Assembly: GCA_025618425.1 (NCBI GenBank)
Contig: CM046836.1
Coordinates: 10,701,004 to 10,765,003, forward strand
Length of the DNA: 64,000 nucleotides
Origin: Heliocidaris tuberculata
Taxonomy: Eukaryota > Echinodermata > Echinoidea > Camarodonta > Echinometridae
Reading direction: 5' to 3'
Of the stretch, positions 12,601 to 22,815 are shown one piece after another. The stretch's first letter is position 1; every line of letters begins with the position of its first letter. Below the pieces are notes generated by a model. That model saw only the letters and a list, made by a program, of their open reading frames with translations. It did no database searches and was not told where the DNA came from. A program made the translations under genes and the position numbers.

Positions 12601-14240
12601 GTGTCTGGAAACATACATAACATCAAGTTCACTTCATATTTATATGAAATCAAAGATAAAAATAGCAATGTGTATATAGAACATAAAGGGTAAATGTTTC
12701 TAACATAATAAATGCATGTGCATGATAAAGGAAATAGAAGGACACACACAATAGAAACGGCACAGCCTAGTGAGATAAAGCAGTGGAAACCAGATGTCAG
12801 ACAATGATCATAGTTATTCTATCTCTCTATCAATTGATGAAGGCATTACCTGTTTAAGCTGCACACATAATCCATACTCTTTCTCTTTATCTGTTGATTC
12901 ATTCTCACTTTACCTCTTTATGTCTCTTTGTAAGATTTTTTGTATGTTATTCTTTATTAGCTTCTGCAAATGTACAAGTAAATGTAACATCTCCATTTTA
13001 GCTTGTGCTATATCTATTCTGGTACTACAGTGTACATTTTCTGTCTTAATTCCCTTCTCTCTCTGGTTGTCTCTCTTCTGTCCTCTCTCTTTTTCTCTCT
13101 CTCTCTATTTCTCTCCCTCTCTCTCTTTCTCTCTCTCTTTCTCTCCCTTTCTCTCCCTCTCTCTTTCTCTCCCTCTCTCTCTTTCTCTCCCTCTCTTTCT
13201 CTCCCTCTCTCTCTTTCTCTCCCTCACACTTTCTCTCCCTCTCTCTCTTTCTCTCCCTCTCTTTCTCTCCCTCTCTCTCTTTCTCTCCCTCTCTCTCTTT
13301 CTCTCCCTCTCTCTCTCTCTCTCTCTATTTTTGGTCACTATTGTAGTAGAGGTGTTGTCAGATCCGGTAAGCACTGAGCACCAACACTGTCGGTTCGTCC
13401 GTCTGTCTGTCTGTCTGTTTGTCAGTGTTCTTTTTCTCTGATGATATTTAAGTTTATCTTTCTTTCTTTCTCTCTCTGCCATTGGAGGTCCCAAGAGTGG
13501 AGGTAAGAGCAACTATCACACTCTAGCTGTTTGTCTGCCTGCCTGACTTTTTACCTCTTTGTTTGTTTCTCCTTGTTGTTTTGAATGTGTGTCCTCATTC
13601 CCCAGCAGATAGATTATGACTTGCATGGATAGTAATACAAACTGACTTCTCTTGTCTTGTTTGTCCTTCGCACTGCTCGTCTCCTTCTCTCTTTGGTTAT
13701 TTTTTCAAAAAATGTTTCCTTTGTCATATCATCTCTGTCTTTGTGTCTGTATGTTTTCCTTCCCCCGTCCCTCCGTCCCTCCTTACCCCGGTTTCTTTCC
13801 CTCCCTTCTTTATCTCTCTCTCTCTGCTTGCTTTCTGCCTGTTTGTCCCCATGTATGCTTGTATGTCAGTCTCTTCAATTTACTTGTACCTACAGTGTAT
13901 TTGTATGCATACCATCACATGAGACTACATGTAAGTCATCTCTGTGTAATTGCCTTTGTGAGTGTGTGTGTGTGTGTCTGTCAGTCTGTCCATCTGTCCT
14001 AATGACTGACTGTTTCAAGTATCTACCTTTAAAAAAGGAGGGGAAAAGTCATATTAAGATGAAATTGTTGTCCTCTCCATCTCAGAATTTGACAAGTTCC
14101 TACAGGAGAGGGCCCAGGTGGGTGACACGCTCCCAACGGCCAACATCGGTGGCCATAGCAACGTGATGGCCCCCGCATCCAACCAGCAGAACAGACAGAT
14201 GCAGATGAACGAGGCAGAAAACAGCATGTTTGCATTATAG
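637..14240 (+). CDS. TOM1: TOM1/TOM1L2-like endosomal sorting adaptor, 3' part (10 exons)
   Basis: The coding exons are 637-846, 1565-1780, 2741-2819, 4227-4387, 5327-5639, 6322-6460, 6758-6854, 10323-10403, 11451-11529 and 14086-14240. They join in one frame for 509 residues plus TAG, all with GT/AG introns. Seen: the end of a VHS domain ([23 protein letters not shown]), a Q7 run, a complete GAT three-helix domain ([20 protein letters not shown] to [14 protein letters not shown]), an acidic LIDLG box, a Pro/Ala/Tyr repeat, a [11 protein letters not shown] motif, an EMEQWL segment and a C-terminal [10 protein letters not shown] followed by MFAL-stop. These features in this order match vertebrate TOM1 and TOM1L2. 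Family knowledge: TOM1 proteins bind ubiquitin, Tollip and clathrin through GAT and the C-terminal tail and sort cargo on early endosomes. The gene is partial: most of VHS and the start codon lie upstream of the window. Choosing between TOM1 and TOM1L2 is not meaningful for an invertebrate single-copy gene. Confidence 0.95.
847..1564 (+). other. TOM1 intron
   Basis: 718-bp intron with GT/AG ends. An imperfect short inverted repeat around 1190-1220 (GAGTGAGAG/CTCACTC) is the only structure noticed. Confidence 0.75.
1565..1780 (+). CDS. TOM1: TOM1 exon: linker with Q7 and first GAT helices
   Basis: The acceptor is ATTTCAG and the donor CCAG|GTTGGC, which is a weak donor. The exon is 216 nt, phase 0. 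Seven uninterrupted CAG codons (1610-1630) give Q7, then two Glu. The GAT domain begins at [13 protein letters not shown] and continues through [16 protein letters not shown] to DDLELLQ. Confidence 0.93.
1781..2740 (+). other. TOM1 intron with a ~115-bp tandem duplication
   Basis: About 100 bp at 2375-2470 (GGGTTAATGAGTGTGC to GTACCCTAGAGCTCAT) is repeated with changes at 2489-2594. Otherwise AT-rich DNA. Confidence 0.75.
2375..2594. repeat. Diverged tandem duplication
   Basis: Two copies (about 2375-2470 and 2489-2594) share TAGAGAGAAGATATA-type and GGTACCCTAGAGCTCAT segments. By eye about 85% identical. Confidence 0.75.
2741..2819 (+). CDS. TOM1: TOM1 exon: GAT helix 2
   Basis: The acceptor is CTTGTACAG and the donor ACAG|GTAGGT; 79 nt, ending in phase 1. 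It encodes [20 protein letters not shown] and continues the GAT domain directly from the previous exon. Confidence 0.93.
2861..3367. mobile_element. mariner/Tc1-type MITE, TA target duplication
   Basis: The 507-bp element has perfect 28-bp inverted ends starting CAGTGTGAGTCAATAAAAAG and is flanked by TA on both sides (2859-2860, 3368-3369). No recognisable transposase is present. Classification rests on TIR start CAGTG and TA duplication; it lies in a TOM1 intron. Confidence 0.88.
3720..3994. mobile_element. CGCG-rich MITE, TACTGTATA termini
   Basis: The ends are inverted (TACTGTATAAGCC left; GGCGTATACAGTA right) and the subterminal parts hold many TTCGCGAA-like palindromes. Same family as 43857-44051. 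In the TOM1 intron before the exon at 4227. Confidence 0.82.
4051..4084. repeat. (GA)n microsatellite
   Basis: Uninterrupted GA dinucleotide run, about 17 units, in a TOM1 intron. Confidence 0.9.
4227..4387 (+). CDS. TOM1: TOM1 exon: GAT helix 3
   Basis: The acceptor is TTTTCCAG and the donor TTACA|GTGAGT; 161 nt, ending in phase 0. It encodes [20 protein letters not shown], the conserved final GAT helix, then a Gln/Pro/Ala-rich linker. An AATAAG/CATAAG array begins about 50 bp after the donor. Confidence 0.93.
4435..4660. repeat. Hexanucleotide array (AATAAG/CATAAG/CATAAA)n
   Basis: About 35 six-base units change in blocks from AATAAG through CATAAG to CATAAA and back. It directly follows a TOM1 donor site. 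Long apparent open frames on both strands here are products of the repeat. Confidence 0.92.
4661..5326 (+). other. Remainder of TOM1 intron
   Basis: About 670 bp between the hexanucleotide array and the LIDLG exon. An A-run lies at 4863-4875; nothing else recognised. Confidence 0.7.
5327..5639 (+). CDS. TOM1: TOM1 exon: LIDLG box and Pro/Ala/Tyr repeat
   Basis: The acceptor is TTTCCTGCAG and the donor GCTTT|GTAAGT; 313 nt, ending in phase 1. It begins [18 protein letters not shown], matching the acidic LIDxG segment of TOM1 tails. A 24-nt coding repeat follows, giving about four tandem APAYPA(A/E)P octapeptides, then a Gly-rich stretch and DQLAGL. Confidence 0.93.
5392..5522 (+). repeat. Coding 24-bp minisatellite (APAYPAAP repeat)
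   Basis: Units of CCAGCCTACCCTGCGG-type sequence encode tandem Pro-Ala-Pro-Ala-Tyr octapeptides inside the TOM1 tail exon. The units are C-rich and nearly identical. Confidence 0.88.
5640..6321 (+). other. TOM1 intron
   Basis: 682-bp intron. A tRNA-like B-box string GGGTTCGATTC occurs at 6066-6076, too degenerate to call a SINE. A T/C-rich stretch precedes the acceptor. Confidence 0.7.
6322..6460 (+). CDS. TOM1: TOM1 exon: [11 protein letters not shown] motif
   Basis: The acceptor is TTCAACAG and the donor AGATC|GTAAGT; 139 nt. It encodes [13 protein letters not shown] through [20 protein letters not shown]. The acidic DxFDMFA motif has a direct counterpart in vertebrate TOM1/TOM1L2. Confidence 0.93.
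6758..6854 (+). CDS. TOM1: TOM1 exon: tail segment
   Basis: The acceptor is CTTGCAG and the donor CAGCA|GTAAGT; 97 nt, ending in phase 0. It encodes [20 protein letters not shown] and [10 protein letters not shown]. The short LAGY/LAGA-type segment corresponds to the vertebrate tail. Confidence 0.9.
8446..9067. mobile_element. Tandem foldback units (GGGCCCTGTTTCATAA family)
   Basis: Three ~147-bp units (about 8621-8768, 8773-8917, 8921-9067) each begin CCTGTTTCATAA and end TTTTGTGAAACAGGGCC, its inverse. A fourth diverged half unit starts at 8446. Shared core CAGCCAATCAGATTCAAGG. They behave as a small palindromic MITE arranged in tandem. Confidence 0.85.
9648..9684. repeat. (ATT)n microsatellite
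   Basis: About 12 TTA units in a TOM1 intron. Confidence 0.9.
10323..10403 (+). CDS. TOM1: TOM1 exon: EMEQWL segment
   Basis: The acceptor is TTTTCAG and the donor CTTG|GTAAGA; 81 nt, phase 0. The acceptor is a tandem CAGCAG, so using the second AG would remove one Gln. It encodes [14 protein letters not shown] and [12 protein letters not shown], matching the (M/I)E(D/E)xL-type helix of TOM1 tails. Confidence 0.9.
10404..11450 (+). other. TOM1 intron
   Basis: 1047-bp AT-rich intron ending in an ATT-rich stretch (11340-11430) before the acceptor. No other structure noticed. Confidence 0.75.
11451..11529 (+). CDS. TOM1: TOM1 exon: penultimate
   Basis: The acceptor is GTTTCAACAG and the donor TCTG|GTGAGT; 79 nt, ending in phase 1. 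It encodes [20 protein letters not shown] and GISSS. Low-complexity linker with weak conservation; the splice sites and phase support it. Confidence 0.85.
11550..12010. repeat. Diverged repeats with TTTGTTTCTTTGTGTCTG core
   Basis: Four or five copies of a TTTCTTTGTGTCT-GTGCTTTGAAT-type block recur at roughly 11550, 11668, 11867 and 11990. Each is followed by a GGTACATACTT-like end. Probably an old degraded tandem array. Confidence 0.65.
12229..12362 (+). mobile_element. tRNA-derived SINE
   Basis: The head has an A-box-like TGGTCCAGTGGTTTAAGG and B-box GTTCGATCC. Seven-base acceptor-like arms (GTGCCGT/ACGGCAC) close it. The tail CCTTGAGCAATGCATTTTATCTACA is the kind seen in marine SINEs. The T-stem does not pair properly, so this is not a functional tRNA gene. 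Confidence 0.75.
13084..13327. repeat. Polypyrimidine (CT)n/CCCTCTCTTTCT tract
   Basis: About 245 bases almost purely C/T on the + strand, built of TCTCCCTCTCTCTCTT-like units. Such homopurine-homopyrimidine tracts can form triplex DNA. Long open frames in both directions here are artefacts. Confidence 0.92.
14086..14240 (+). CDS. TOM1: TOM1 terminal exon
   Basis: The acceptor is CCATCTCAG, followed by 155 nt to a TAG at 14238. It encodes [17 protein letters not shown] and ends AENSMFAL. The EFDKFLxERA block and the C-terminal FAL are the hallmark of the TOM1/TOM1L2 C-terminus, so this is the true protein end. Confidence 0.95.
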
Positions 14241-15042
14241 GATTCTAATAGTGTTTATCATACTTTCATCTAATCCAGTCTGTTATTTGAAATCTTGAGG
14301 TAATGGTGTAAAGATAACGTATGATGATACCGTGGTAGCAAATTTCTAAGATCTACATGAAATATGCTATAGCCATTAGATTCATGTACAGTATAGAGGT
14401 TCTATATGTTACATGTAGTCAAAATGTATTCTAGTTTTTTTGAGCTTTTTTAAAAATCAGCTATATTCTGTAGGAAGCCATATGATGGTGAAAAGAGAAT
14501 CGATTTCAAATTGTTTATCCAGATATTTGTAGTGATCTAATTGAGTAAAGCTCAAGGTACACCGCAATTGGACAGTTAAAGGAAGGAATCAAAGAAAGAA
14601 GAGTGGAATGGATAAAGAAAATCAAAATGAGAATCAAGCTGATCATATCTTTGTTTTATTATTTGTACTCACACCTTTCATTCACAACTGATCCTCAGTG
14701 AAATACCAGTTTCTTCCCATGGATTAATACCCAATTCTCTTCTTAGGACTTCTTAAATGGGGATTGCTTTGAAAATTTCAGTTGTGATTTCCTTATTACA
14801 TAAATATCATGAGCACATGTGTATAAGATGTACAATCTCTGTTTTTTTCCCCTTTTTCTTTTGGATGGTGTCAATAGGATAATATGGCAACCATATTTAT
14901 GAACCAAAGACTAGAATCTAAATCGCGTTATGCTATCTTCATTTTGATATTCATGGTAATTAATATTTGTATATGGAATTGATTACAGGAGACATCTTTA
15001 GAACTGTTATTGACAGATTTATTCATACTTTTATCATTCATA

Positions 15043-15342
15043 TAGGCTTTTTACACTTTCAAAATTTTGCTTAGTCCTGTACTCGCAGTGGGGCTAAACG
15101 AGTATTTTGCCCCACTGATAGTACAGGACTAAGCTTAGCCCACTTTCTGTTCACATTGCAATTTACCAAAATGGGCTAACTCCATGATAGTACAGGATTA
15201 TTTTAACCCCACCCAAGGTGGGGCTAAGCGCTCTAGCTAGGGAGATAGTACAGAACTAAAACTGCAAATGAGAACAGCGAAAAAAAATAGTCTGGGGTTA
15301 AGGATAGTACAGGGTTTAAAAAAATCGAATGTAAAAAGCCTA
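15043..15342. mobile_element. MITE with TAGGCTTTTTACA termini
   Basis: The 300-bp element starts TAGGCTTTTTACACTTTC and ends GAATGTAAAAAGCCTA. Inside, AGTCCTGTACT/AGTACAGGACT and GTGGGGCTAA motifs recur in both orientations. No coding capacity. Confidence 0.8.
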
Positions 15343-16797
15343 ATAGAGGAGAATACATGTAACCAAAAGAAATGGAGGGCTAACACATATTATCACTTGC
15401 TAAACTTTTTGAATTTTATTTTAGAGCCATGAGGTAAAAGCTTAACTGTTATCTTCTTTTCTAACCATCATTATTTCTATCATTCATGTAAAATCTAAAA
15501 TCTAAAATAGAAACAAGTTTATTGATGTATTCTTCTTTCCGGTTCTAGTTAGGAAGGGAGAATATCATGAAATCTTGTATATATATATATATACATGTAT
15601 GTGGACTTTTTTACTTAATTAGCATTAGCTTTACCTTTCTGAGATAGTGGTTATGTTTTTGTTTTTTGTTTTTTGTTTTTTTTTACAAAGTGCATGTATA
15701 GAGAGTGATGGATCTAAGATTATTTGAGTGGGAACACAAATATAATTTTAATTTCTTTTTTTCTAAATCTATTTGAAAAATAAACGGTTTTCAAAATTTT
15801 AAGAGGCAAAGCTAGGTCTCCAAAATCTGAAAAAAGGGCTTCTCAATTTTACTAGGGGCACTGCATTTATTACATAGCATGTAACCCCTGTGGTACCCCC
15901 CTCCCCCCCTTCCCCACATTTTGAGGCACAAAATGGAGGGGAAGAAAAGACTATTTGTAATATTACATGGATAGTCATATTTTCTCATATACCAACAAGA
16001 ATTGTTTTTTTTACTGGTTATAAAAGCATACTTGTATAATTTGTAATTTGCAACTGTTTCCTCTTTGCGGAATGTGCATATTTGATTTTAGAGAGACACA
16101 CACACTAATGAAACTGTAGAAATGCCCATAACTTGCATAATATTTGTAGTTTATGTTTTGATATAAAAAGAAATAGATTTGTAGAATGATTAGAGCATCC
16201 TCCTTGATTATTAATCATACAGGTTTAAGATTATTATGTGGAATATTAATTGACAATATGTAATTAGTTTCCCTTTTACTGTATTTACATCACTGTGCAC
16301 TTTCATTCTCATTTAGTACGTTATCATCATGTAATTCAGTGAGCTATTGTAATTAAATACATGTATTATATGAATGAAATTCAGAATGTTTTTTTTTTCT
16401 ATATATGTATATACATATAAATGTATATGTGATGATTATGTTAATTGTATTATACAGAAATGATGATGGAATGTCACATGTATACATATATACCTGTATG
16501 TCAGTTTTATGTTGGTATTGTGAATTTGAGATTGCAAAATAGAATATCTGTATCTCAGAACTCACTTACACTCGACAGAATGTTCCGGATATATGTTATT
16601 AACAGAATTACAAAATCTGTCTATAAATTTTGCTGCAGGATGTAATTTTGGATGAAATCAGCCCAGTCTGGGGAGTTTTCTTGCAGTAATAAACATTTCC
16701 CAATGTTCCTCTCAGTTTGTAAAGGCATCAACAAGATTTTAGAAAGGGAGATGACCTATATTTTTTACAGAGCGGCTTAACCGATCTTGTTCCTTCT

Positions 16798-17016
16798 GGC
16801 CCGAATTCACAAAGGTGGTAATAGATTTGTACCATGGTTTATGCAGATTTTGTGGTATAAGTGCGCTCGATTTTTCACGTACACTTAGAAAGATCTAATA
16901 ATGAACACGCGTGATAAGCAAAGTGGGCAAATTTTACGCGAAATCAAGCGCACTTATACCACAAAATCTACATTAACCATGGTACAAATCTATTACCACC
17001 TTTGTGAATTCGGGCC
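16798..17016. mobile_element. Foldback MITE, GGCCCGAATTCACAAAGG family (copy 1)
   Basis: The 219-bp near-palindrome has ~45-bp almost identical arms and is flanked by TCT on both sides, a 3-bp target duplication. Same family as 27545-27940 and 28909-29304. Confidence 0.85.
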
Positions 17017-17570
17017 TCTATGTTTCAGAGGGTTTCTTCTCCTCACTGTATTCACTTTATTTGTGGATTCATCTCTAAATCTGGTCAGCATACTCATGAA
17101 ACCATACATAAGAATACTACAATCACATTTGAATCTTTTTTGATAGTGCCTTAGAACCCCCCTTGTGATACAAATGTAACATGTCCTTTAACCGCACTAC
17201 AATATAGCACTTTTTTTACTCTCCACTCTTTTCCAATATTGGTGAAATTTTCATTACAGCTAAAGTTTGTTGAAATACAATTTCCAATGGCAGTATTTAA
17301 TACATGCATCTGTTTTCAAAATAGTGTTACATGTATATTTCTACTTAATAGTCTGGCAGTGTCATATTACCTTCTGCTTGTCAAGTCAATATTTCAGGAT
17401 ATTGTGGTTTGCCTATTGGGTCATAAGAATGCTACATTTGTACTCACATTATTACATTTGTTGAGAAGGTGACATTTAACATGTACGATGACACGTTTCA
17501 AAATATGTCATACTTTTTTGCGGTTGCAAGTTAATCAAAAACAAACATGGACGAACATATGTTTCTCTCC

Positions 17571-17595
17571 CCCCCCCCCCCCCCCAAAAAAAAAA
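17571..17595. repeat. Poly-C / poly-A junction
   Basis: A C15 run followed by A9. Length in the assembly may be unreliable. Confidence 0.85.
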
Positions 17596-19416
17596 TGAAT
17601 GAAGAGAAAGAGAAAAAAAAAAGGAATATGAATATTCAAATAATTATGTCACAACTCACTCTGGGGTTGTCAAAAGAAAAAAACTTTTAAAAACAAGGTA
17701 TAAAAAAAGTAGGGAATCTCATTTGGTTCAGTAGCAATAATGATTTGCTTGAAAAATATCCCACAAGTTTTAAACTAGATTGTCCATGATGTAAGCACTG
17801 GAGAAAATTTTCTCAAACATGTTGGATCATACCTTTAATTATAAAGTTTGAATGCAATTTTATTTGGTTGATCAGTTGTTGGTACATATGCAAGTATAAA
17901 GTACATGTTATAGTCAAATGAAAACCAAATGGCTATTTTCCTCTGGTTAATGTACAGTTTGTTGCCAATTTGGAAGGTTCTGTGGCTCATTATCATTGAA
18001 TGGTCGAGGTTACACATGACTTTCAATTCTAATTGTGTGTTTGATCTTTCAGTACCTTTGGCAAAAGTAAAACTTATCTGACATTTGATTGCATTTGGAA
18101 GCAGTAATATGTGACTTTTATTTTGAGGATTTTTGAAGAAGATTGCAAGAAAATACTCTTCACAATGATGTATATACTGACAATTTGTGCATGTGCAGAA
18201 TAATTGACCTTTGTACACTATCATTTTGTATGATTTTACATGCTAAAACAAGTAGCGCATCCACCAAAAAAAAAATGTTTGGGTGCTTACAAATTGGGGT
18301 GATTTCAGGGTCATTTGTACATGTACCATGAACTAATTATAAACTGGCTCATGGTTGGAATGTGTCATTCTCTAGTTTTTTAGCATTGAATGATTTTTTT
18401 CTCTTCCAAATCAGCAGCGGTTCAATCTTACATGTATTGTCATCTTTCTAAATGTTTGAAAGCTTTATGCCATATGGAAGATAATGAATGGCTATTCATG
18501 TGTTACGAAAAGGTGTAGGCAGCATATTTTGAACAAACAACCCAACCTATTAAAGCTATGGAGTAGCATTTTGACATTCTCTTGAAAGAAGCTGAATTAA
18601 TAATGTGTCTTTTAATGTCTGTTTAAAAAAAAATATCCTTGAAATTTATAACAAATATGATCAACATGAAGGAAAGGAAATATTAATGTTTGATTTTCAG
18701 TAAAGAATAATAGGAATTCTGTTTGTACCACTCTAAAATCATAGATCATCATAATTGGAGAAAATTGATACATACCATTGTAACTAGCCATATAATTTTG
18801 CTTCCCATAACCTTTTTGGCCCAATTCTCCAACATGTATTTTTAAAAGTTACATAGTGCCCAGATGAACTCAGGAAAGACTACTTGATAATGCTATTATT
18901 TTGGTAACATTTGTTATTTTGTCCACAAAAAAACCAAGCTCATAAATGTATGTAGCTGACTCCTTTTTTACGATGCCAGATCTAGTAAAGCACAATATAC
19001 AGATTCATCCTGTGAAGAATCTCCAATGCATATCTAGGCGATGTAAGGAATAAAAAATTCAGGTATTTTTATTTTCTTCCTGGTTTTTATTGATCTGATG
19101 TTAAAATTCATTTAATTGGGTTGTAACACAAGCTGCAACGTCTTGTAGAAGAATAGAATCCTGGAAGTCATATTCATCAACTTGAAACTGTGAAGTTTAC
19201 ATGTATATTATGATATTATGATGTAGAATATTAGTGTAGTTGTGCTATATATAATATATTCATCTTCTTACATCTGCAATATATGTATACACATCAAGTT
19301 TGTATGGCAAAAGAAATTAAGAATCAACTGCCAGAGTTCATTTTTATATTTCTGATGTAAGTATTTGCTGTACATGTATGGCATATCCAGCATAAATTAA
19401 GGCGGCATATTACCAC

Positions 19417-19434
19417 CCCCCCCCCCCCCCCCCC
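19417..19434. repeat. Poly-C tract
   Basis: About 18 consecutive C in otherwise AT-rich DNA. Confidence 0.9.
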
Positions 19435-20653
19435 TGCGTCTGAAGGCCCAGTGAAAAAAACACAACAATATGGATGGCAGTTTTCATGCTTTTGCCTAAA
19501 TTCATGCCCTGCTACTTCTCCGTTTCAGGCTTTATAATGCCCAGAGTGAATGTGAATTACACATGTCAGAAGATTTTGTTGAGCAGGCTCATTTAGTAAA
19601 AACCAACTGCTATCTCTGAAAAAAAAAAATTACAACTTCATATGGTGTACAACAAGCTAGGCTGCCAATTAGATATATTACACCCATCCTCCTAGATTCT
19701 GCCCCCCCCCCCCCACCCCCACCATTTCTGGGGTTGCCAAAACGGATCCTATCAATATTTTATAGAGCAGTTTAGCATAGTGTAATCTAATAGTGTAATA
19801 TAATTTATTTAGCTTTCATTCTTTGTGGAGAGAAGGAAGCTGGTATCAAGAAATTTAGGTGCAAGAAATTGTAGATATGTCTTTGCTTTAGCCTCTTTTA
19901 TGAAATCCATTTCTGGATAACAGAAAGGGGAAAATTAGGAGGCTCAAACTCTTATGTTTTGGCATTTGATTTGTATTTATGTAAAACAAAAATTGCAGTT
20001 TATAGATGAAGGCAGCCACATAATCAAGAAAAACAATTATCTGAATATTATATAGGTGGACATGAAATATATTCCATATTTTACTGCTTAGCTAATTGGA
20101 TAACTCAGATAAATTCATAAATATGATTTTGAATTCAGAAAGTATGGTATATATTTCTTACCTTCCTGTCAAATTTCAAGCTCTTCAAGGAAACATTTAA
20201 AGCATAATAATTGTGAAATTGATAATATCTGAAACATATTGGAAGTGTTCAGTCCTGGGGATATCCATACGACCAAAGGTCATCTAGGGCCGAAGGATCA
20301 CAAAACATTCGGTCTTGAGAACATTTCAGTCTCCTGGACATTCTGTCCTGTGGGCTGCGCTTATTCAACTTATGTTATCGTTGCAAAGTGTACATGGCAT
20401 GAATTGAAATGTATCATTTACAATATGGATTCCAGTTTGTGATTTGTGTGATAGTAATCGTTTGATCAGTGACTTTCCAAAATCTTGCATATCTCTATTT
20501 TTGCACTAATAATGTTTTTGAATATGCATGTTTGTATGCATACATGGAGAGCTTATAAGTGTAGCAATCTCTTTCAGATGTAATTAAAATCTTACATGCC
20601 AATGACAAAAGGAATTATTTCTCTTTTTTGTGTGATATTGATTTCTCTGTTTA

Positions 20654-21245
20654 TTAAAGGGCAATCCAACCTTTGTAAAAAGCTGTTTTGTGTGAAAGCA
20701 GAAAAATAAGAGAAACAGGTTGGTTAAAGTTTGAAAGAAATCGGACAAAGAGTAAGACAGTTTGAGTTATGAATGTTTGAAAAATGAGATCACTACATCT
20801 ATGCAAATCTCAAATTGGCAATTTGGTGAATCAATTGTGACGTATTCACGGTCAACTCTTCCATTTGTCGTATACCTAAATATCATTAAATTACGGTTTT
20901 CTTCTGAGCGCCTTTTCCCTTGGGGCAGTACTCTAAATATATTGTAGAAAGCAGATTGTTATAGGTCCTCCAAAAAGAAAAAGATCCTACAAAGTTATAC
21001 ATTTTGAAAAATTTTAGTCATTTTGTGTGTTGGAGCGAATGGGAAAGTTCACCGCCACTGCATCACAGTGACCGTACCGATTCGGCCAATTTAAAACTTC
21101 CATGCGCATAGTGATTACAACTTTCAAAATAATCACAACTTTCTTATTGTTTGTCCGATTTTGTTCAAACTTTCACCAATTAGCTTCTCTGATTTTTCTG
21201 CTTTCACACAAATCAAATTATCACAAAGGTTGGATTGCCCTTTAA
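20654..21245. mobile_element. MITE, TTAAAGGGCAATCCAACC family
   Basis: The 592-bp element has inverted ends TTAAAGGGCAATCCAACCTT / GGTTGGATTGCCCTTTAA. Subterminal blocks TTTGAAAGAAATCGGACAA and TTGTCCGATTTTGTTCAAA are themselves inverted. Target is TTAA or TA. Related copies: 26848, 28212, 44172 (diverged) and 47935. Confidence 0.88.
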
Positions 21246-21302
21246 GTTCCATTACTTTAAAGTGATTCTGTACAGAGTCTCCATATATCTGCAGACTGGG
21301 GT

Positions 21303-22009
21303 GGTATTCTGAAAACTTGTTTTAACTCTAATATTGTTGTATCTTCACTGTTAAAACAAAATTGGTATTTTGAAATTTGTAACTTTTATTGTAACCTCTG
21401 TTGTATCTTTTCTCTTATTTCTTTACTAATTTGTATATGTGCGATGGAAGATATCATCATGAGATAACTGATATTCTGAAAATTATTTGTCTTTTGTTGT
21501 ATTCTATCTTCCATGATAATTACATCTCATGATATCGGCATTTTTCCAGCTTAGCATCAGGCAGTACATGCTCTAGATAATAATAGCAATATGGAGACTG
21601 TGTATGATTCAAGATCTCATAGAGGAGACATTTTGAAGAGACTACAGAGTGGGTTTTGATGATTTTACATCAGTATGTAACTTGGTTTTGAGCAGGAGAG
21701 AAGGAGCAATTTTTAAAATTAATGGTAGTCCACAAGGGCATAGCGCATATAAAAGCATAATTTATTACTTTCCGCCCAAATTTTATATACCACAAAGTGC
21801 ATCCCTATGTTTCAACCTAAGGGGTGCTCCTATTGGCTGCCCAGCCATATTGGCGTGTCAAAGATAACACAAAGGCAGTCCTTACCCTAGTTTAGAGGGA
21901 TCCCGCCGAAACAATTTTCAGAATACCAACTTACAGCAAAATTAGCGCTGTATTATCTCCAGAAGATACAACAAAAGTTACAACAGTTACACAAAGTTTC
22001 AGAATACCA
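21303..22009. mobile_element. MITE with GGTATTCTGAAA termini
   Basis: Begins GTGGTATTCTGAAAACTTG and ends TTTCAGAATACCAC. Further inverted blocks lie inside (GATGGAAGATA/TATCTTCCAT near 21443 and 21506). Shares its terminal motif with 37041-37548. Confidence 0.78.
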
Positions 22010-22511
22010 CTCCTGGAATAATGAATGAATGGACACGACGGTTATCTTCATTTTCTTCCTTTTATTCTATTGTGAAATAATTAAAAGTGAGAGAGAGAGA
22101 GAGAGGGAGGAAGAAGAGGGGAGAGAGCTAGGGAGGGAGATACAGAGGGAGAGGGGGTTAGGATGGAGGGCTAGAGAAGGGGATTCTATGACATCTTCAT
22201 ATCAATATACATTGACATACAGCTGGGTATGTATTGTATTGTATTGTATTTATTTTCCGTCAATTAAAAACAACAAATGATAATACATCCATAATTATGA
22301 AAAAACAAATTGATTAAAAGAAGCAGACGGAGGGATGGCCCTGCTCAGCGTTGTTGCCATAACAACGCTGTTTTACAGAGGGGTCCCAATGAAACACTGA
22401 TTTTTAAAAATATGGTAAAGTGAGGAAGGATGACTATTACAAGGCACCTTTCGAGCCGACAATCTTTTTGATGGGAGAATATGGAACGTGATGAATGGCA
22501 AACTAAAAGAT

Positions 22512-22815
22512 GAAGAGAGAGGGAGGGGAAGAGAGAGGGAGGGGAAGAGAGAGGGAGGGGGAGGGAGGGGGAGGGAGGGGGAGGGAGGGGGAGGGAGGGG
22601 GAGGGAGGGGGAGGGAGGGGGAGGGAGGGGGAGGGGGAGGGAGGGGGAGGGAGGGGGAGGGGGAGGGAGGGGCAGGGAGGGGCAGGGAGGGGGAGGGGGA
22701 GGGAGGGAGGGGGAGGGAGGGGGAGGGGGAGGGAGGGGGAGGGAGGGGGGGAGGGAGGGGGAGGGGGGGAGGGAGGGGGAGGGAGGGGGAGGGGGAGGGA
22801 GGGGGAGGGAGGGGG
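22512..22815. repeat. GGGAGGGGGA array, quadruplex-prone
   Basis: About 300 bases of GGGAGG/GGGGGA units with no pyrimidines except two isolated C. Dozens of G-tracts of three or more can form intramolecular quadruplexes. It ends about 390 bp before the SPHK start codon. Open frames in it are repeat artefacts. Confidence 0.93.

Larger units (their letters stand above)
11530..14085 (+). other. Last TOM1 intron, pyrimidine-rich
   Basis: 2556-bp intron with repeated TTTGTTTCTTTGTGTCTG segments at 11560-12010 (spaced about 110-160 bp), a SINE at 12229-12362, a 250-bp CT tract at 13084-13327 and a possible 15-nt microexon at 13488-13502. Confidence 0.8.

Noticed and set aside
13105..13512. Long Arg/Glu-rich and Leu/Ser-rich open frames on both strands
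   Set aside because: They are translations of a CT/GA tract with no stop codons by composition; the region lies inside a TOM1 intron.
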